Origin: Salinicoccus sediminis
GTDB lineage: Bacteria; Bacillota; Bacilli; Staphylococcales; Salinicoccaceae
Assembly: GCF_000986795.1 (NCBI RefSeq)
Contig: NZ_LAYZ01000024.1
Span: forward strand, 248,001-312,000
DNA: 64,000 nucleotides
Reading direction: 5' to 3'
Shown: piece after piece, positions 49,831-58,028 of the stretch
Numbering within the stretch: the stretch's first letter is position 1
Layout: each line of letters starts with the position of its first letter
The notes under the pieces: generated by a model
Seen by the model: the letters and a program-made list of their open reading frames with translations, nothing else
The model's database searches: none
What the model was told of the DNA's origin: nothing
Program-made: the position numbers and the translations under genes

Positions 49831-51249
49831 ATGAAGAGAAAACCGACCTTATTGGAATCGTTTCTGCCTATTATTGTCATGCTGCTGCTTTTGGCCATCG
49901 GCTATGGGGTATATGGACTGAGCCCGGAACCGCTCCTCATCCTGTCGTCCATATTCGCCGGATTCATTGCAATGCGCCTCGGCGTCAATTGGGAGGAGAT
50001 GCTGAAAGGAATCCGAGAAAAACTGGATATGGCAATGCCGGCAATTCTCGTATTGATCTCGATCGGGATACTGATCGGGACATGGATGACTGCAGGCACC
50101 ATCCCAATGATGATCTACTACGGGCTTGAACTGATCAATCCACAGTTCATCGTTCTAATCGCATTCATCGTTTCGGCCATCATTTCCATAGTGACCGGCA
50201 CTTCCTGGGGATCCGCTGGAACAGTCGGTGTCGCCCTAATGGGAATCGCCACCGGCCTCGGCGTCTCGCTCCCTGCTACAGCCGGGGCGGTTGTAGCGGG
50301 GGCTTACTTCGGTGATAAGCTTTCACCTTTGTCAGATACCACCAACCTCGCGCCGATTGCAGCAGGCAGTAAACTGTACGAGCATATCAGGCACATGTTC
50401 TACACCACCTTTCCCGCTGCCATCATCTCAATGATCATCTACCTGATTGTCGGATTCAATATATCAGCAGACGATGCCACTGCTCCTGAAGAGATGACCA
50501 GCATGCTGACTACATTGGATGATATGTTCAAATGGAATATACTGCTGTTGCTGCCGGCAGTCATGGTACTGTATGGATCCATCAGGAAAAAGCCAACACT
50601 GCCGACAATCATCTTTTCATCTATAGTGGCAGGTGCAATCGCAATCTTCTACCAAGGCTTGTCATTCTCTGATGTATTCGCTTCTACGGTAACAGGATTT
50701 GATGTATCGATGATAACTAAAGAGGGCTTCAATCCCGATGCAGTTCCCACCCAGGTCACCGAACTCGTCACCCAGGGCGGCATGCAGTCCATGACCAGCG
50801 TCATACTCATCGCATTCAGTGCGTTCGCTTTCGCAGGAATCATCACAAAATCCGGCGCGCTTGATGTCATCATGGCGACGCTGCTTAAAATCGTCAAACG
50901 GACTGGCGACCTTATACTGTCCACGGTACTCTCCTGTATTACAATGGCACTCGTCACAGGTAATTCCTATCTGTCCATCATTGTACCGGGCGAATTGTTC
51001 AAAGATACTTATACGGATAAAAAACTGCATCCAAAGAACCTCTCCCGGACACTTGAAGATTCCGGCACAGTGATTGTCCCTCTGATTCCATGGTCATCCG
51101 CCGGGGTATACATGGCCGGTGTACTCGGCGTTTCCACGCTAAGTTATGCACCATGGGCCATCCTCTGCTATACAGGCTTCATCTTTGCAATCATCCTGGG
51201 CTACACCGGAATCGGTATCGAAAAACTCAAAACAGAAACTAATGATTAA
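49831..51249 (+). CDS. NhaC-family Na+-coupled transporter
   Basis: A 472-residue protein with about twelve membrane segments, in the NhaC/ArgO-like ion transporter superfamily: GTSWGSAGTVGVALMGIA, GAYFGDKLSPLSDTTNLAP (the conserved D-K-L-S-P-L-S-D-T-T) and IVPLIPWSSAGVYMAGVLGV. Members are Na+/H+ antiporters or amino-acid/dicarboxylate exchangers. Its pairing with iadA suggests a substrate of the isoaspartate or aspartate type rather than pure cation exchange. Confidence 0.88.
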   Translation: MKRKPTLLESFLPIIVMLLLLAIGYGVYGLSPEPLLILSSIFAGFIAMRLGVNWEEMLKGIREKLDMAMPAILVLISIGILIGTWMTAGTIPMMIYYGLELINPQFIVLIAFIVSAIISIVTGTSWGSAGTVGVALMGIATGLGVSLPATAGAVVAGAYFGDKLSPLSDTTNLAPIAAGSKLYEHIRHMFYTTFPAAIISMIIYLIVGFNISADDATAPEEMTSMLTTLDDMFKWNILLLLPAVMVLYGSIRKKPTLPTIIFSSIVAGAIAIFYQGLSFSDVFASTVTGFDVSMITKEGFNPDAVPTQVTELVTQGGMQSMTSVILIAFSAFAFAGIITKSGALDVIMATLLKIVKRTGDLILSTVLSCITMALVTGNSYLSIIVPGELFKDTYTDKKLHPKNLSRTLEDSGTVIVPLIPWSSAGVYMAGVLGVSTLSYAPWAILCYTGFIFAIILGYTGIGIEKLKTETND

Positions 51250-51263
51250 ATTTATCCGGAATA

Positions 51264-51305
51264 AAAGGAGCAGGACTCATTCATCAAATTGAGTTCTGCT
51301 CCTTT
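51264..51305 (+). terminator. Terminator of the iadA-nhaC operon
   Basis: AAAGGAGCAGGACTCA pairs with TGAGTTCTGCTCCTTT with one mismatch, 15 bases after the stop codon. Confidence 0.85.
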
Positions 51306-51309
51306 ATGG

Positions 51310-51435
51310 CTCGGCTTACGTGTAGACGAAACAATTCCGTAGATGTGATACGCTCCTTTCACGTACTCGAAATGATTCCGTAGATGTGAGACGGGCGTTT
51401 CGCGTACTCGAAATGATTCCGAAGATGTGATACCG
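51310..51435. repeat. Tandem array of 41-bp units, locus 2 (three copies plus a partial)
   Basis: Units start at 51338, 51379 and 51420 with the same CGTAGATGTGA core and 41-base spacing as at 46188-46741. A degenerate partial unit (ACGTGTAGACGAAACAATTC) lies before them. The last unit runs into the 42-bp array through the same joint as in locus 1. Confidence 0.9.
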
Positions 51436-51727
51436 CACCTCCCGGGACGTCGATCTCAAACCCATGTCCCAAGAACACCTCTCCCGGGACGTCGATCTCG
51501 AACCCATGTCCCGGGGACACCTCGCCCGGGACGTCGATCTCAAATCCATGTCCCAAGAACACCTCTCCCGGGACGTCGATCTCAAACCCATGTCCCGAGA
51601 ACACCTCTCCCGGGACGTCGATCTCGAATCCATGTCCAGAGAACACCTCTCCCGGGACGTCGATCTCAAATCCATGTCCAGAGAAGACCTCTCCACGGAC
51701 GTCGATCTCAAACCGATGTCCCGGGAG
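51436..51727. repeat. Tandem array of 42-bp units, locus 2 (seven copies)
   Basis: Units start at 51436, 51476, 51518, 51560, 51602, 51644 and 51686; the first is 40 bases, the others 42. Each holds CTCCCGGGACGTCGATCTC, then an A/G-rich CCATGTCC segment. Because 42 is a multiple of three, open frames of 14-residue repeats appear on both strands; they have no ribosome binding sites and are not called as genes. Confidence 0.92.
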
Positions 51728-51732
51728 CTCAC

Positions 51733-51762
51733 AAAAAAGACCAGGCATTCTCATGCCTGGTC
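51733..51762 (-). terminator. Terminator of cpsB-type gene 2 (repeat-element hairpin, locus 2)
   Basis: GACCAGGCAT pairs perfectly with ATGCCTGGTC around a four-base loop; on the minus strand TTTTTTG follows. Confidence 0.87.
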
Positions 51763-51775
51763 CTCAACACAATAT

Positions 51776-52516
51776 TTATCTGATCCGCTCGGGGTCTTCG
51801 ACCACAACGGGTTCATCCGCAAAAATTTTACGGGCGTTGTCCTTCAGTTTTTCGGACACCTGTTCACCCAGGCGTCCGTCGATGGTTTCGAATGCTTTCC
51901 TGAGCATGAACGGCCGCACTTCTGCGTGATGGGCATCGCTTGCGACGATATGGATCAGTCCGTTTTCGATCATCTTGAAGGCTGTTTCCTGCAGCTCTTC
52001 CCCGAAGTCTCCTGTGACGGAAGCGGCGGTCACCTGGGCGAGTGCGCCTTTATTCACCAGTTCCAATAAAATCCCCGGGTCACTCACGATCTCCGCACAC
52101 CTTTCCGGATGGGCGATGACCGGCGTATAGCCGTTCTCAACCAGCTCATCGATGACCGTTTCGTAGAACGGCGGCAGCTCGGTGAACGGCATTTCGACCA
52201 GTATATACCGGGAGTCGTTGAGCGACGTGTCGAAACCGGTTGTGAGATCTGCGATGATATTCTCGTTGATGCGGATCTCCTGGCCGTGATGCACCTCGAT
52301 GTCGAGATCATTGTCGTCAATCAGCTTCTGGATTTCCGCAAGCTTCTCGATGACCGTACTTTTCGGTGTCATGTACGGTCCGGCATAATGGTGCGGCGTC
52401 AGCATGACATTCGTGATCCCCTGGTCGATCGCCTGGTGAAGCAGATCCAGTACCTCCCGCTCGCTCGCAGGACCGTCATCCACGTTCATCAGCAGATGGT
52501 TATGAATATCTATCAT
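51776..52516 (-). CDS. CpsB-type PHP tyrosine-protein phosphatase 2
   Basis: A ~246-residue PHP phosphatase with MIDIHNHLLMNVDDGP, TPHHYAGPY, GQEIRIN, AHPERC and ASDAHH, the metal-binding set of CpsB/Wzb-like enzymes. ATG 52516 has GGAGCTGACTTTA upstream; a longer frame to 52549 is rejected. It stands alone, far from the kinase gene, and matches the G+C of the native genes, so it may be the resident phosphatase for the capsule kinase, whereas the copy at 33326-34108 looks acquired. Confidence 0.9.
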   Translation of the reverse strand: MIDIHNHLLMNVDDGPASEREVLDLLHQAIDQGITNVMLTPHHYAGPYMTPKSTVIEKLAEIQKLIDDNDLDIEVHHGQEIRINENIIADLTTGFDTSLNDSRYILVEMPFTELPPFYETVIDELVENGYTPVIAHPERCAEIVSDPGILLELVNKGALAQVTAASVTGDFGEELQETAFKMIENGLIHIVASDAHHAEVRPFMLRKAFETIDGRLGEQVSEKLKDNARKIFADEPVVVEDPERIR

Positions 52517-52687
52517 TAAAGTCAGCTCCAAAATTATATTATTACACATTATATGATAACATTTTGTGATATAAAGTTAAGCTAAACGCACTGTTAAGAT
52601 ATTGTAAAGCCCATCGGACCGCTATATCGGGTTAACATGGTCAAACTCTCGGTTTGCCATACAATCTAACATATAGGCAATCCAAAA

Positions 52688-52713
52688 CACCGCCACTCGA
52701 AAAGTGGCGGTGC
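52688..52713 (-). terminator. Terminator of the hypothetical gene at 52730
   Basis: CACCGCCACT and its complement AGTGGCGGTG form the stem; the minus-strand tail is TTTTGGA. Confidence 0.82.
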
Positions 52714-52729
52714 CATTAAATTCAATACA

Positions 52730-53398
52730 TTATCCATTCTCCAGCAGCTCATATATCTGATTCCAGTCCTGGTTCAGGTATTCCCGCATGAGATAGATGG
52801 TGCTCAGGATCAGTTCAGTACCTTCGGACTGTTCGAATTCAACATCATATTCTTCCATGAAGCGGTTGATTTCCCCGATGAATGGATCGTATTCCTCATT
52901 GTCCAAAATCCCTGACCGGTATACCCTCTCCTTCTCGGCATACAGAAATACCAGGAGCCTGTTCGTGGACAGCGGGAAATCGTCCTGTGAATCATCATAT
53001 TCCAGGGCGTAGAAGCCGGTGGATAAGGTATTCGCAATCGATTCATTCTTAATCGAGGACGTTTCTTTGAGCGGGATTTCATATAACTTCTCGCTAACTT
53101 CTTCGATATTTCTGAGCTTCTGATTCTCGAATTCATGTATGAAGACGTGAGTCTCCTCAAATGTAATGACATTTATCGTGAGCATGTAGTCGACATCGAC
53201 CTGCGTAATACTGCTCAAAATATTTTTGCCGTCCGCTTCAAGTGTAATCACCTTAGGCTCATCGGTGAAAGAGTCGACATGGCCGTCATATGAGGCGAAT
53301 CCGTCGATCAGAAACATCGCCCGGCAGCTTTTTTCCGTTTCGATATATAGATTATCTTCTTCTCTACTGAGATCAAGCAATAGTCTTAGATCGTTCAT
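52730..53398 (-). CDS. Hypothetical cytosolic protein
   Basis: A ~222-residue acidic protein without signal peptide or membrane segments. No family is recognised. The sequence alternates beta-like stretches (TEKSCRAMFLIDGFASYD, KVITLEADGKNILSSI, YMLTINVITFEETHVFIHEF) with an acidic helical C-terminus (NRFMEEYDVEFEQSEGTE). ATG 53398 with AGGTGGCACAC upstream is preferred over GTG 53407. Single-gene unit with its own terminator. Confidence 0.75.
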   Translation of the reverse strand: MNDLRLLLDLSREEDNLYIETEKSCRAMFLIDGFASYDGHVDSFTDEPKVITLEADGKNILSSITQVDVDYMLTINVITFEETHVFIHEFENQKLRNIEEVSEKLYEIPLKETSSIKNESIANTLSTGFYALEYDDSQDDFPLSTNRLLVFLYAEKERVYRSGILDNEEYDPFIGEINRFMEEYDVEFEQSEGTELILSTIYLMREYLNQDWNQIYELLENG

Positions 53399-53489
53399 GT
53401 GTGCCACCTCTGTCTCTTTATTTTATACCTCTTCCTCCATACCCTCTTTTACAAAACTTCATCTGAATGAAATACATCCGTGTACAAGT

Positions 53490-54701
53490 CTATTTGATCA
53501 ATTTGAAATATGCGATCAGACCGATCGATGAAGTACTGAACAAAATGACGCCCATCGGTACTGCGGAGGCCTCATTGACACCTGCCAGCGGGGAAAACAG
53601 AGCACCGAGCAATAAGGGCAGCATACCCAGAACGGCACTGGCGCTCCCCGCCCGGTGTCCCTGTTCGGACATGCCGAGCGTAAATGTACTGGTGATCGTC
53701 ATCCCCATCGTCGTCATATAGATGAAGATCAGTATCACAATGGCCGCCAGGGGTCCTTCTATAATCGTCATGATAAGCAGAATAAAAGTTGCGCTGACCG
53801 CAATGATGACCGCAGTCTTGAGCAACTTTTTCTCATGGATGACACCGCCCAGGCGTCCGATGAGGAAACTGCCGATAATGATGGCGATGCCGTTTATTCC
53901 AAACAGTATGCTGAAAGCCTGTGGTGAGACGCCGTAAATCCCCTGGTAGATGAAAGGCGTGCCGGACACATATGCAAAGCTTCCGCCGTGGACGAATCCG
54001 ACGAGCACTGCGTAGCCGATGAATGAGCGGTCTGTAATAAGTCCGCCCATTGTGCGGAGAGTGGCAGCTCCTGAACTTGGTATCCGTTGCGCGTGAGGCA
54101 GCGTCTCCCTGAGGCTCACGGCCACAATGATCACAATCAGGATTCCCAGAACAGCCAAAAACAGGAATATAGTATGCCAGCTGGCAAACGGCAGCAGTAA
54201 TATGCCGCCGCCCGCTATCGGTGCAGCCATCGGTGCAACGGCATTGATGACCATCAGGAGAGAGAAGAACTTTGACAGTTCCCTGCCGCTGAATACATCA
54301 CGGACCACCGCCCGGGAGAGCACGACTCCGGCTGACGCTGTGAATCCCTGCAGGAACCGTGCAGCAATCAGTACATGGATGTTCGGTGCCAGTGCACAGA
54401 TCAGCGAGGCGACCACAAACAGCGAGGTGGAGACGAGCAGGGGCCGCTTCCGCCCCTGTGCATCACTGAGCGGCCCGATGACGACCTGCCCGAATGCGAG
54501 ACCGAGCAGACAGGCAGTCAGACTGACCTGTACAAGTGATGGACTGGTTCCCAGATCCTGTGCAATGCCCGGAAAACTCGGCAGATACATATCAATATTG
54601 AGCGGTCCCATGATGGCAAGCAGCCCGAGGAGTAAAGCAAGACCCATCCGTTTCTTTCCGGTGGGGTTATGTAGTATATAGTCATTATTCTGTTTGTTCA
54701 T
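53490..54701 (-). CDS. Bcr/CflA-family MFS drug exporter
   Basis: A 403-residue major facilitator with twelve membrane segments. The start of the family is clear: GPLNIDMYLPSFPGIAQDLG, followed by FGQVVIGPLSDAQGRKRPLL (motif A) and RFLQGFTASAGVVLSRAVVRD. The group includes Bcr and florfenicol/chloramphenicol exporters driven by the proton gradient; the substrate here is unknown. CGGAGGCGATACA precedes ATG 54701. Confidence 0.9.
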   Translation of the reverse strand: MNKQNNDYILHNPTGKKRMGLALLLGLLAIMGPLNIDMYLPSFPGIAQDLGTSPSLVQVSLTACLLGLAFGQVVIGPLSDAQGRKRPLLVSTSLFVVASLICALAPNIHVLIAARFLQGFTASAGVVLSRAVVRDVFSGRELSKFFSLLMVINAVAPMAAPIAGGGILLLPFASWHTIFLFLAVLGILIVIIVAVSLRETLPHAQRIPSSGAATLRTMGGLITDRSFIGYAVLVGFVHGGSFAYVSGTPFIYQGIYGVSPQAFSILFGINGIAIIIGSFLIGRLGGVIHEKKLLKTAVIIAVSATFILLIMTIIEGPLAAIVILIFIYMTTMGMTITSTFTLGMSEQGHRAGSASAVLGMLPLLLGALFSPLAGVNEASAVPMGVILFSTSSIGLIAYFKLIK

Positions 54702-54852
54702 TGTATCGCCTCCGAATCAATTCTATGATACGGGGCAGTTTAGCACAATAAAGAAGTTTATCTGTAAAAAATTAAAAGTGAATGTCCCTCCACTTCACTT
54801 TGTATAGAAACATATTTTCAGATGTACCTATAGAACTTTCAGTTACATAAAA

Positions 54853-54888
54853 GTTCCGACCTGGAATCTGCCAAATTCCGGACGGAAC
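54853..54888 (-). terminator. Terminator of the MBL-fold gene
   Basis: GTTCCG-A-CCTGGAAT pairs imperfectly with ATTCCGG-A-CGGAAC; the minus-strand tail is TTTTATG. Confidence 0.65.
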
Positions 54889-54897
54889 GATACTTAT

Positions 54898-55632
54898 TCA
54901 CACCTCTATCTCCATGCCCGCTTCGGCCAGCACCGCTTCCCCGGCACCCGATTTGCGGAATGAGTCCGCCAGTTCCTCCAGATTGCCGTAATGCGGCAGA
55001 TGGGAAAGCACGACTTTGCCTGCGCCGGACCGCTCTGACAGTATACCGACATCTTCAGAATTCATGTGCCCGATCCTTTCGCCCTCCTCATCTTCGTACA
55101 GACTGCATTCGGTAATCAGCACATCCGCACCTTCGGCAAACTTCGCGAGACTCTTCCTGTAGTTCGTATCCGCCGTGTACACCAGGCACTTCCCGTCATC
55201 ATCCGTGATCCGCAGGGCATATGTCTCTACCGAATGCGCATTTCTATGGAACACGATACAAAACGGCCCGATCTGGAAAGTACTGTCCTCCCCGTACGGG
55301 CGGAACGTATTGTGCTTCACTTTATCCACCTGGCGCTCCACATCATCATCTGCCGGACCGTATACATTCAGATTCCTGTCGACCCTGCCCAGCTGGGTAT
55401 TGATCATGCGCGCGAACAGGAAAGACCCAAGATCACACGAATGGTCATAATGGTAATGCGAGATGAACACATGGTGCAGGTCGTTCAGATCCACATAGTT
55501 CTGCACATGCGCCGCCACCCCGCTCCCGGCATCCAGCAGTATGCAGAAGCCGTCCTTCTCCACCAGATAGCCCGAAGTCGGCTCGTTCCGCTTCGGAAAA
55601 CCGCCCCACATGCCGACGATCGTACACTTCAT
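54898..55632 (-). CDS. MBL-fold metallohydrolase (YhfI/RNase Z-like)
   Basis: A 244-residue metallo-beta-lactamase-fold enzyme with the metal motif HVFISHYHYDHSCDLGSF (H-x-H-x-D-H), YTADTNYRKSL with the bridging Asp, ITECSLYEDEE, GHMNSEDVG and VVLSHLPHYG. It resembles YhfI-type hydrolases close to tRNase Z and phosphodiesterases; the substrate is unknown. GGAGCGGATTGAT precedes ATG 55632. Divergent from the gene at 55770. Confidence 0.87.
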   Translation of the reverse strand: MKCTIVGMWGGFPKRNEPTSGYLVEKDGFCILLDAGSGVAAHVQNYVDLNDLHHVFISHYHYDHSCDLGSFLFARMINTQLGRVDRNLNVYGPADDDVERQVDKVKHNTFRPYGEDSTFQIGPFCIVFHRNAHSVETYALRITDDDGKCLVYTADTNYRKSLAKFAEGADVLITECSLYEDEEGERIGHMNSEDVGILSERSGAGKVVLSHLPHYGNLEELADSFRKSGAGEAVLAEAGMEIEV

Positions 55633-55671
55633 ATCAATCCGCTCCTTTTTACCGTTTACTGGTCAGTACCC

Positions 55672-55687
55672 TTATTCCGTGGAATAA
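55672..55687. promoter_or_regulatory. Perfect 7-2-7 palindrome in the divergent region at 55.7 kb
   Basis: TTATTCC-GT-GGAATAA, followed by ATGTCATATTTCC; a nearly identical stretch (GGAATAAAAGTCATATTCC) occurs at 48540-48558. Confidence 0.5.
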
Positions 55688-55769
55688 ATGTCATATTTCC
55701 ATCTGAAAGATAATCTGTTGTCGATAAATTTCCGTTGCTATAGAATGGAGGGAACGAGGAGGAAGGACC

Positions 55770-56249
55770 ATGCAGATATTCAGAGTCTCACCCGATCACG
55801 GGACAAGCGCCCGGCACCTCGATAACAGACGGCTGTCCAAACAGGTGCTCGAGCTGTACCAGATCATCCGTGTCAACCTCAGCCTGATCGGTGTGCTGGA
55901 TACGAACACGCAGTATCAGCACCACCCGATTGTAAAGCACGTCTACAACTCCGGCATGCCCTATATAACCGACACCGCCCGGCTGCTCCACGCCTGCGAC
56001 AGCGAGCACCGGCGGCGTGGCGGAAAACGCAGTGCGCAGTTCAGAGCGGATCTGGATGCGCTGAAAGCGCTCGTTGAGACCCGGGCCCCGGAAAATATTT
56101 GGAGCCACGACCCGCTTCCGCCCTTCTACGCCTACGGGGATGCGCGCATATACGGCGAAGCGGCATACGGGCACTACAGGGAGCTTCTATGTGAAAAATG
56201 GGAGAAAGACAAAGTCGCTCCGAGATGCAGCGTAAGGTATGACCCATAA
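55770..56249 (+). CDS. Pyrimidine dimer DNA glycosylase-like protein (Pyr_excise family)
   Basis: A 159-residue protein with MQIFRVSPDHGTSARHLDNRRLSKQ, HHPIVKHVYNS and LLHACDSEHRRRGGKRS. This pattern belongs to a family related to T4 endonuclease V that is common in phages and Gram-positive bacteria. The proposed role is base-excision repair of UV damage, but activity is not shown for this branch. GAGGAAGGACC precedes ATG 55770. Confidence 0.72.
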   Translation: MQIFRVSPDHGTSARHLDNRRLSKQVLELYQIIRVNLSLIGVLDTNTQYQHHPIVKHVYNSGMPYITDTARLLHACDSEHRRRGGKRSAQFRADLDALKALVETRAPENIWSHDPLPPFYAYGDARIYGEAAYGHYRELLCEKWEKDKVAPRCSVRYDP

Positions 56250-56268
56250 AAAATACTCCAACAGGACC

Positions 56269-56490
56269 TCATTTAGTCTTATTGAAGTATTCTTCCGTTA
56301 CTTTCAATTGTTTTTTCAATATCTCTTTCCACAGATGTCCTTTGACTTCCCCTGTCCCCCTGGACACTTTCGTTCTTTTGACTTCCCCATTGTCCATTTG
56401 CTTCCTGAAGTACCAATGATGGGTTTTAGTTTTATATTCTTCCCATCCATCTCTCCGACAAAACCTTTCTATTTCTTTCCAGGTCGGCAC
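56269..56490 (-). CDS. HicA-like toxin
   Basis: A 73-residue protein with a dsRBD-like HicA fold: MPTWKEIERFCRRDGWEEYK, the catalytic His in KTKTHHWYFRK, and GEVKGHLWKEILKKQLKVTEEYF. HicA toxins cleave mRNA. GTG start at 56490 lies inside the end of the antitoxin gene (22-base overlap). The antitoxin-first order differs from classical hicAB but is common for this subtype. Confidence 0.78.
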   Translation of the reverse strand: MPTWKEIERFCRRDGWEEYKTKTHHWYFRKQMDNGEVKRTKVSRGTGEVKGHLWKEILKKQLKVTEEYFNKTK

Positions 56491-56897
56491 TGAATCAGGG
56501 ATTTTACTCCTTCTTTATTATCTTGAGACAAGACTTTCAAGATATAGGGAAAATGGGAGCGCCTGTTGGGGGAGTTAAAGTACATATTGAAATTATCTTG
56601 ATACTCTTCAGCATAATCCATCAGCTCTCCAGTCAAGAAATCCAATGCCTCTGATTTTGTCTGACCGTTCTCTACCAGGTCGAATCCAGACAAAGAGGCA
56701 GTGACAGAACCATCATTCTCTGTATAAAGTTCAGCTTCAAAATCAAAAGCTTCTAATATCGAATCAAGATGATCTGTGTTCAAAGCTGCCCATTCATCCC
56801 TATTCCTTTTTACAAAACGGGGGCCGTAACGGATAACCTCATCATTGAAGCGGCTCCATTCCTTCCTGACATCAGTAGCATTCAAAGTTTTCTGCAT
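56469..56897 (-). CDS. Hybrid Phd-like/HicB-like antitoxin
   Basis: A ~142-residue protein in two parts. Residues 1-45 resemble a Phd/YefM-type DNA-binding N-terminus (MQKTLNATDVRKEWSRFNDE, RYGPRFVKRNRDEWAAL). Residues ~50-115 resemble a HicB partial RNase H fold (AELYTENDGSVTASLSGFDL, KSEALDFLTGELMDYAEEY). It should bind the HicA-like toxin encoded downstream and repress its own promoter. GAGGAGTGATTACC precedes ATG 56897. Confidence 0.75.
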   Translation of the reverse strand: MQKTLNATDVRKEWSRFNDEVIRYGPRFVKRNRDEWAALNTDHLDSILEAFDFEAELYTENDGSVTASLSGFDLVENGQTKSEALDFLTGELMDYAEEYQDNFNMYFNSPNRRSHFPYILKVLSQDNKEGVKSLIQCRPGKK

Positions 56898-56939
56898 GGT
56901 AATCACTCCTCTCACACTTATCATACCACCAAAAGCACA

Positions 56940-56951
56940 TAATGTACATTA
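56940..56951. promoter_or_regulatory. Palindromic candidate operator of the hybrid TA pair
   Basis: TAATGTACATTA is a perfect 12-base palindrome 43 bases upstream of the antitoxin start, immediately followed by ACGTACGT. Position fits an autoregulatory operator. Confidence 0.5.
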
Positions 56952-57080
56952 CGTACGTTTTTGGAGTATCATGCAATTTCTTAATGAAGAGTGACTGCCT
57001 GAATCGTCTGTTTCCCTCCAATGCATATACAGATATCATTGAGGTAAGACGACAAACGGTCTAGACAAGGAGGCAGTGTC

Positions 57081-58028
57081 ATGAACAAGATTATCGGCAT
57101 CATCATTGTATTACTGCTGATTGCAGGCGGCGTATATTTCTTTGTGGCGGGTCCGGCAGACGACAGTGAAGAACATGTTGAAAATGACACCGGTGAGACG
57201 GATGAACCGGCTGGGGAAGAATCCTCGGAAGAGACAACAGAACGGGACACTGCGAAAACAGCTGAGGAGGCATCCTCAGAAGAGGACACTCATGAGAGAA
57301 CGGAGGAGGGAACAGAGGAAGAGCCCTCCGAAGAGGACAGCACTGAACCCGGGGCTGACCGGAACACTTCCGGCAACAACTACACAGCCGCAGAACAATG
57401 CATCATGTCGGAGCTGACAGAATGTGAGGGTGTAGCCACCGCCGACCGGTTCCAGGCATACAAAGATCTCGTTGCCGACAGCACACTGCCCCAGGCACCG
57501 GGAAGCGGATGTCTCCCATGTGCCGTGAAGTATTCATTCGAAGTGAAATACGGTGAGTCACGGGACATCGAGGCGGAACCGGCTGAAGAACCGCAGGACG
57601 ACCAGACCTACACAGGCAGCCCTGAATCTCTCATCATCACCTACCTGTTTTCACTCCCGGAGTATTATAACGGGGCGAATGAAAGGACGCTTGACTATCT
57701 GCTCCCGGGTTCCGATGCATACAACCAGCTCGTCGACAACAAGGCATCAGGAATCTTCAGCGACCACATGACCTACTCCGTCTTCATCGAAGAGACGGAG
57801 ACAGTATCGAATGGCAGGTACAACGTCTATGCCTCCAGGGAATATTCACACGAAAATTCCGGCGGCGTCTATGAAGCATACGTAACATACGAAGTCGTCG
57901 GACGTGACGGGCAATACTACATCAGCAACTACAGTGAGCTGGATAACGTCCCGGTCGAACAGGCGCAAACTTCATCAATAATCAAAAAGAAGCGCCCGGC
58001 ATTAACTAGGTGCTTCTTTCAACCCTGA
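57081..58028 (+). CDS. Membrane-anchored TcaA-like protein with NTF2-like domain
   Basis: A 315-residue protein with an N-terminal membrane anchor (residues 4-23), a Glu/Thr/Ser-rich extracellular linker (~28-105), a middle segment with two Cys pairs (CIMSELTEC and GSGCLPC) and a C-terminal NTF2-like domain similar to the TcaA end (SPESLIITYLFSLPEYYNGA, SVFIEETETVSNGRYNVYAS). TcaA is linked to glycopeptide response in staphylococci. The last ~18 residues (IIKKKRPALTRCFFQP) are encoded by the terminator hairpin and overlap the ctaG 3' end, so the original stop may have been lost. AAGGAGGCAGTGTC precedes ATG 57081. Confidence 0.72.
   Translation: MNKIIGIIIVLLLIAGGVYFFVAGPADDSEEHVENDTGETDEPAGEESSEETTERDTAKTAEEASSEEDTHERTEEGTEEEPSEEDSTEPGADRNTSGNNYTAAEQCIMSELTECEGVATADRFQAYKDLVADSTLPQAPGSGCLPCAVKYSFEVKYGESRDIEAEPAEEPQDDQTYTGSPESLIITYLFSLPEYYNGANERTLDYLLPGSDAYNQLVDNKASGIFSDHMTYSVFIEETETVSNGRYNVYASREYSHENSGGVYEAYVTYEVVGRDGQYYISNYSELDNVPVEQAQTSSIIKKKRPALTRCFFQP
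57986..58019. terminator. Bidirectional terminator inside the TcaA-like 3' end
   Basis: AAAGAAGCGCC pairs with GGTGCTTCTTT with one mismatch around a 12-base loop. Lies between convergent genes and overlaps the coding end of one of them. Confidence 0.75.

Noticed and set aside
51316-51754. Minus-strand frames with 14-residue repeats over the 42-bp array
   Set aside because: Same repeat artefact on the other strand, located after the terminator of the cpsB-type gene.
51464-52069. Plus-strand frame with 14-residue repeats
   Set aside because: Caused by the 42-bp repeat period, then continues antisense to the cpsB-type gene; no ribosome binding site.
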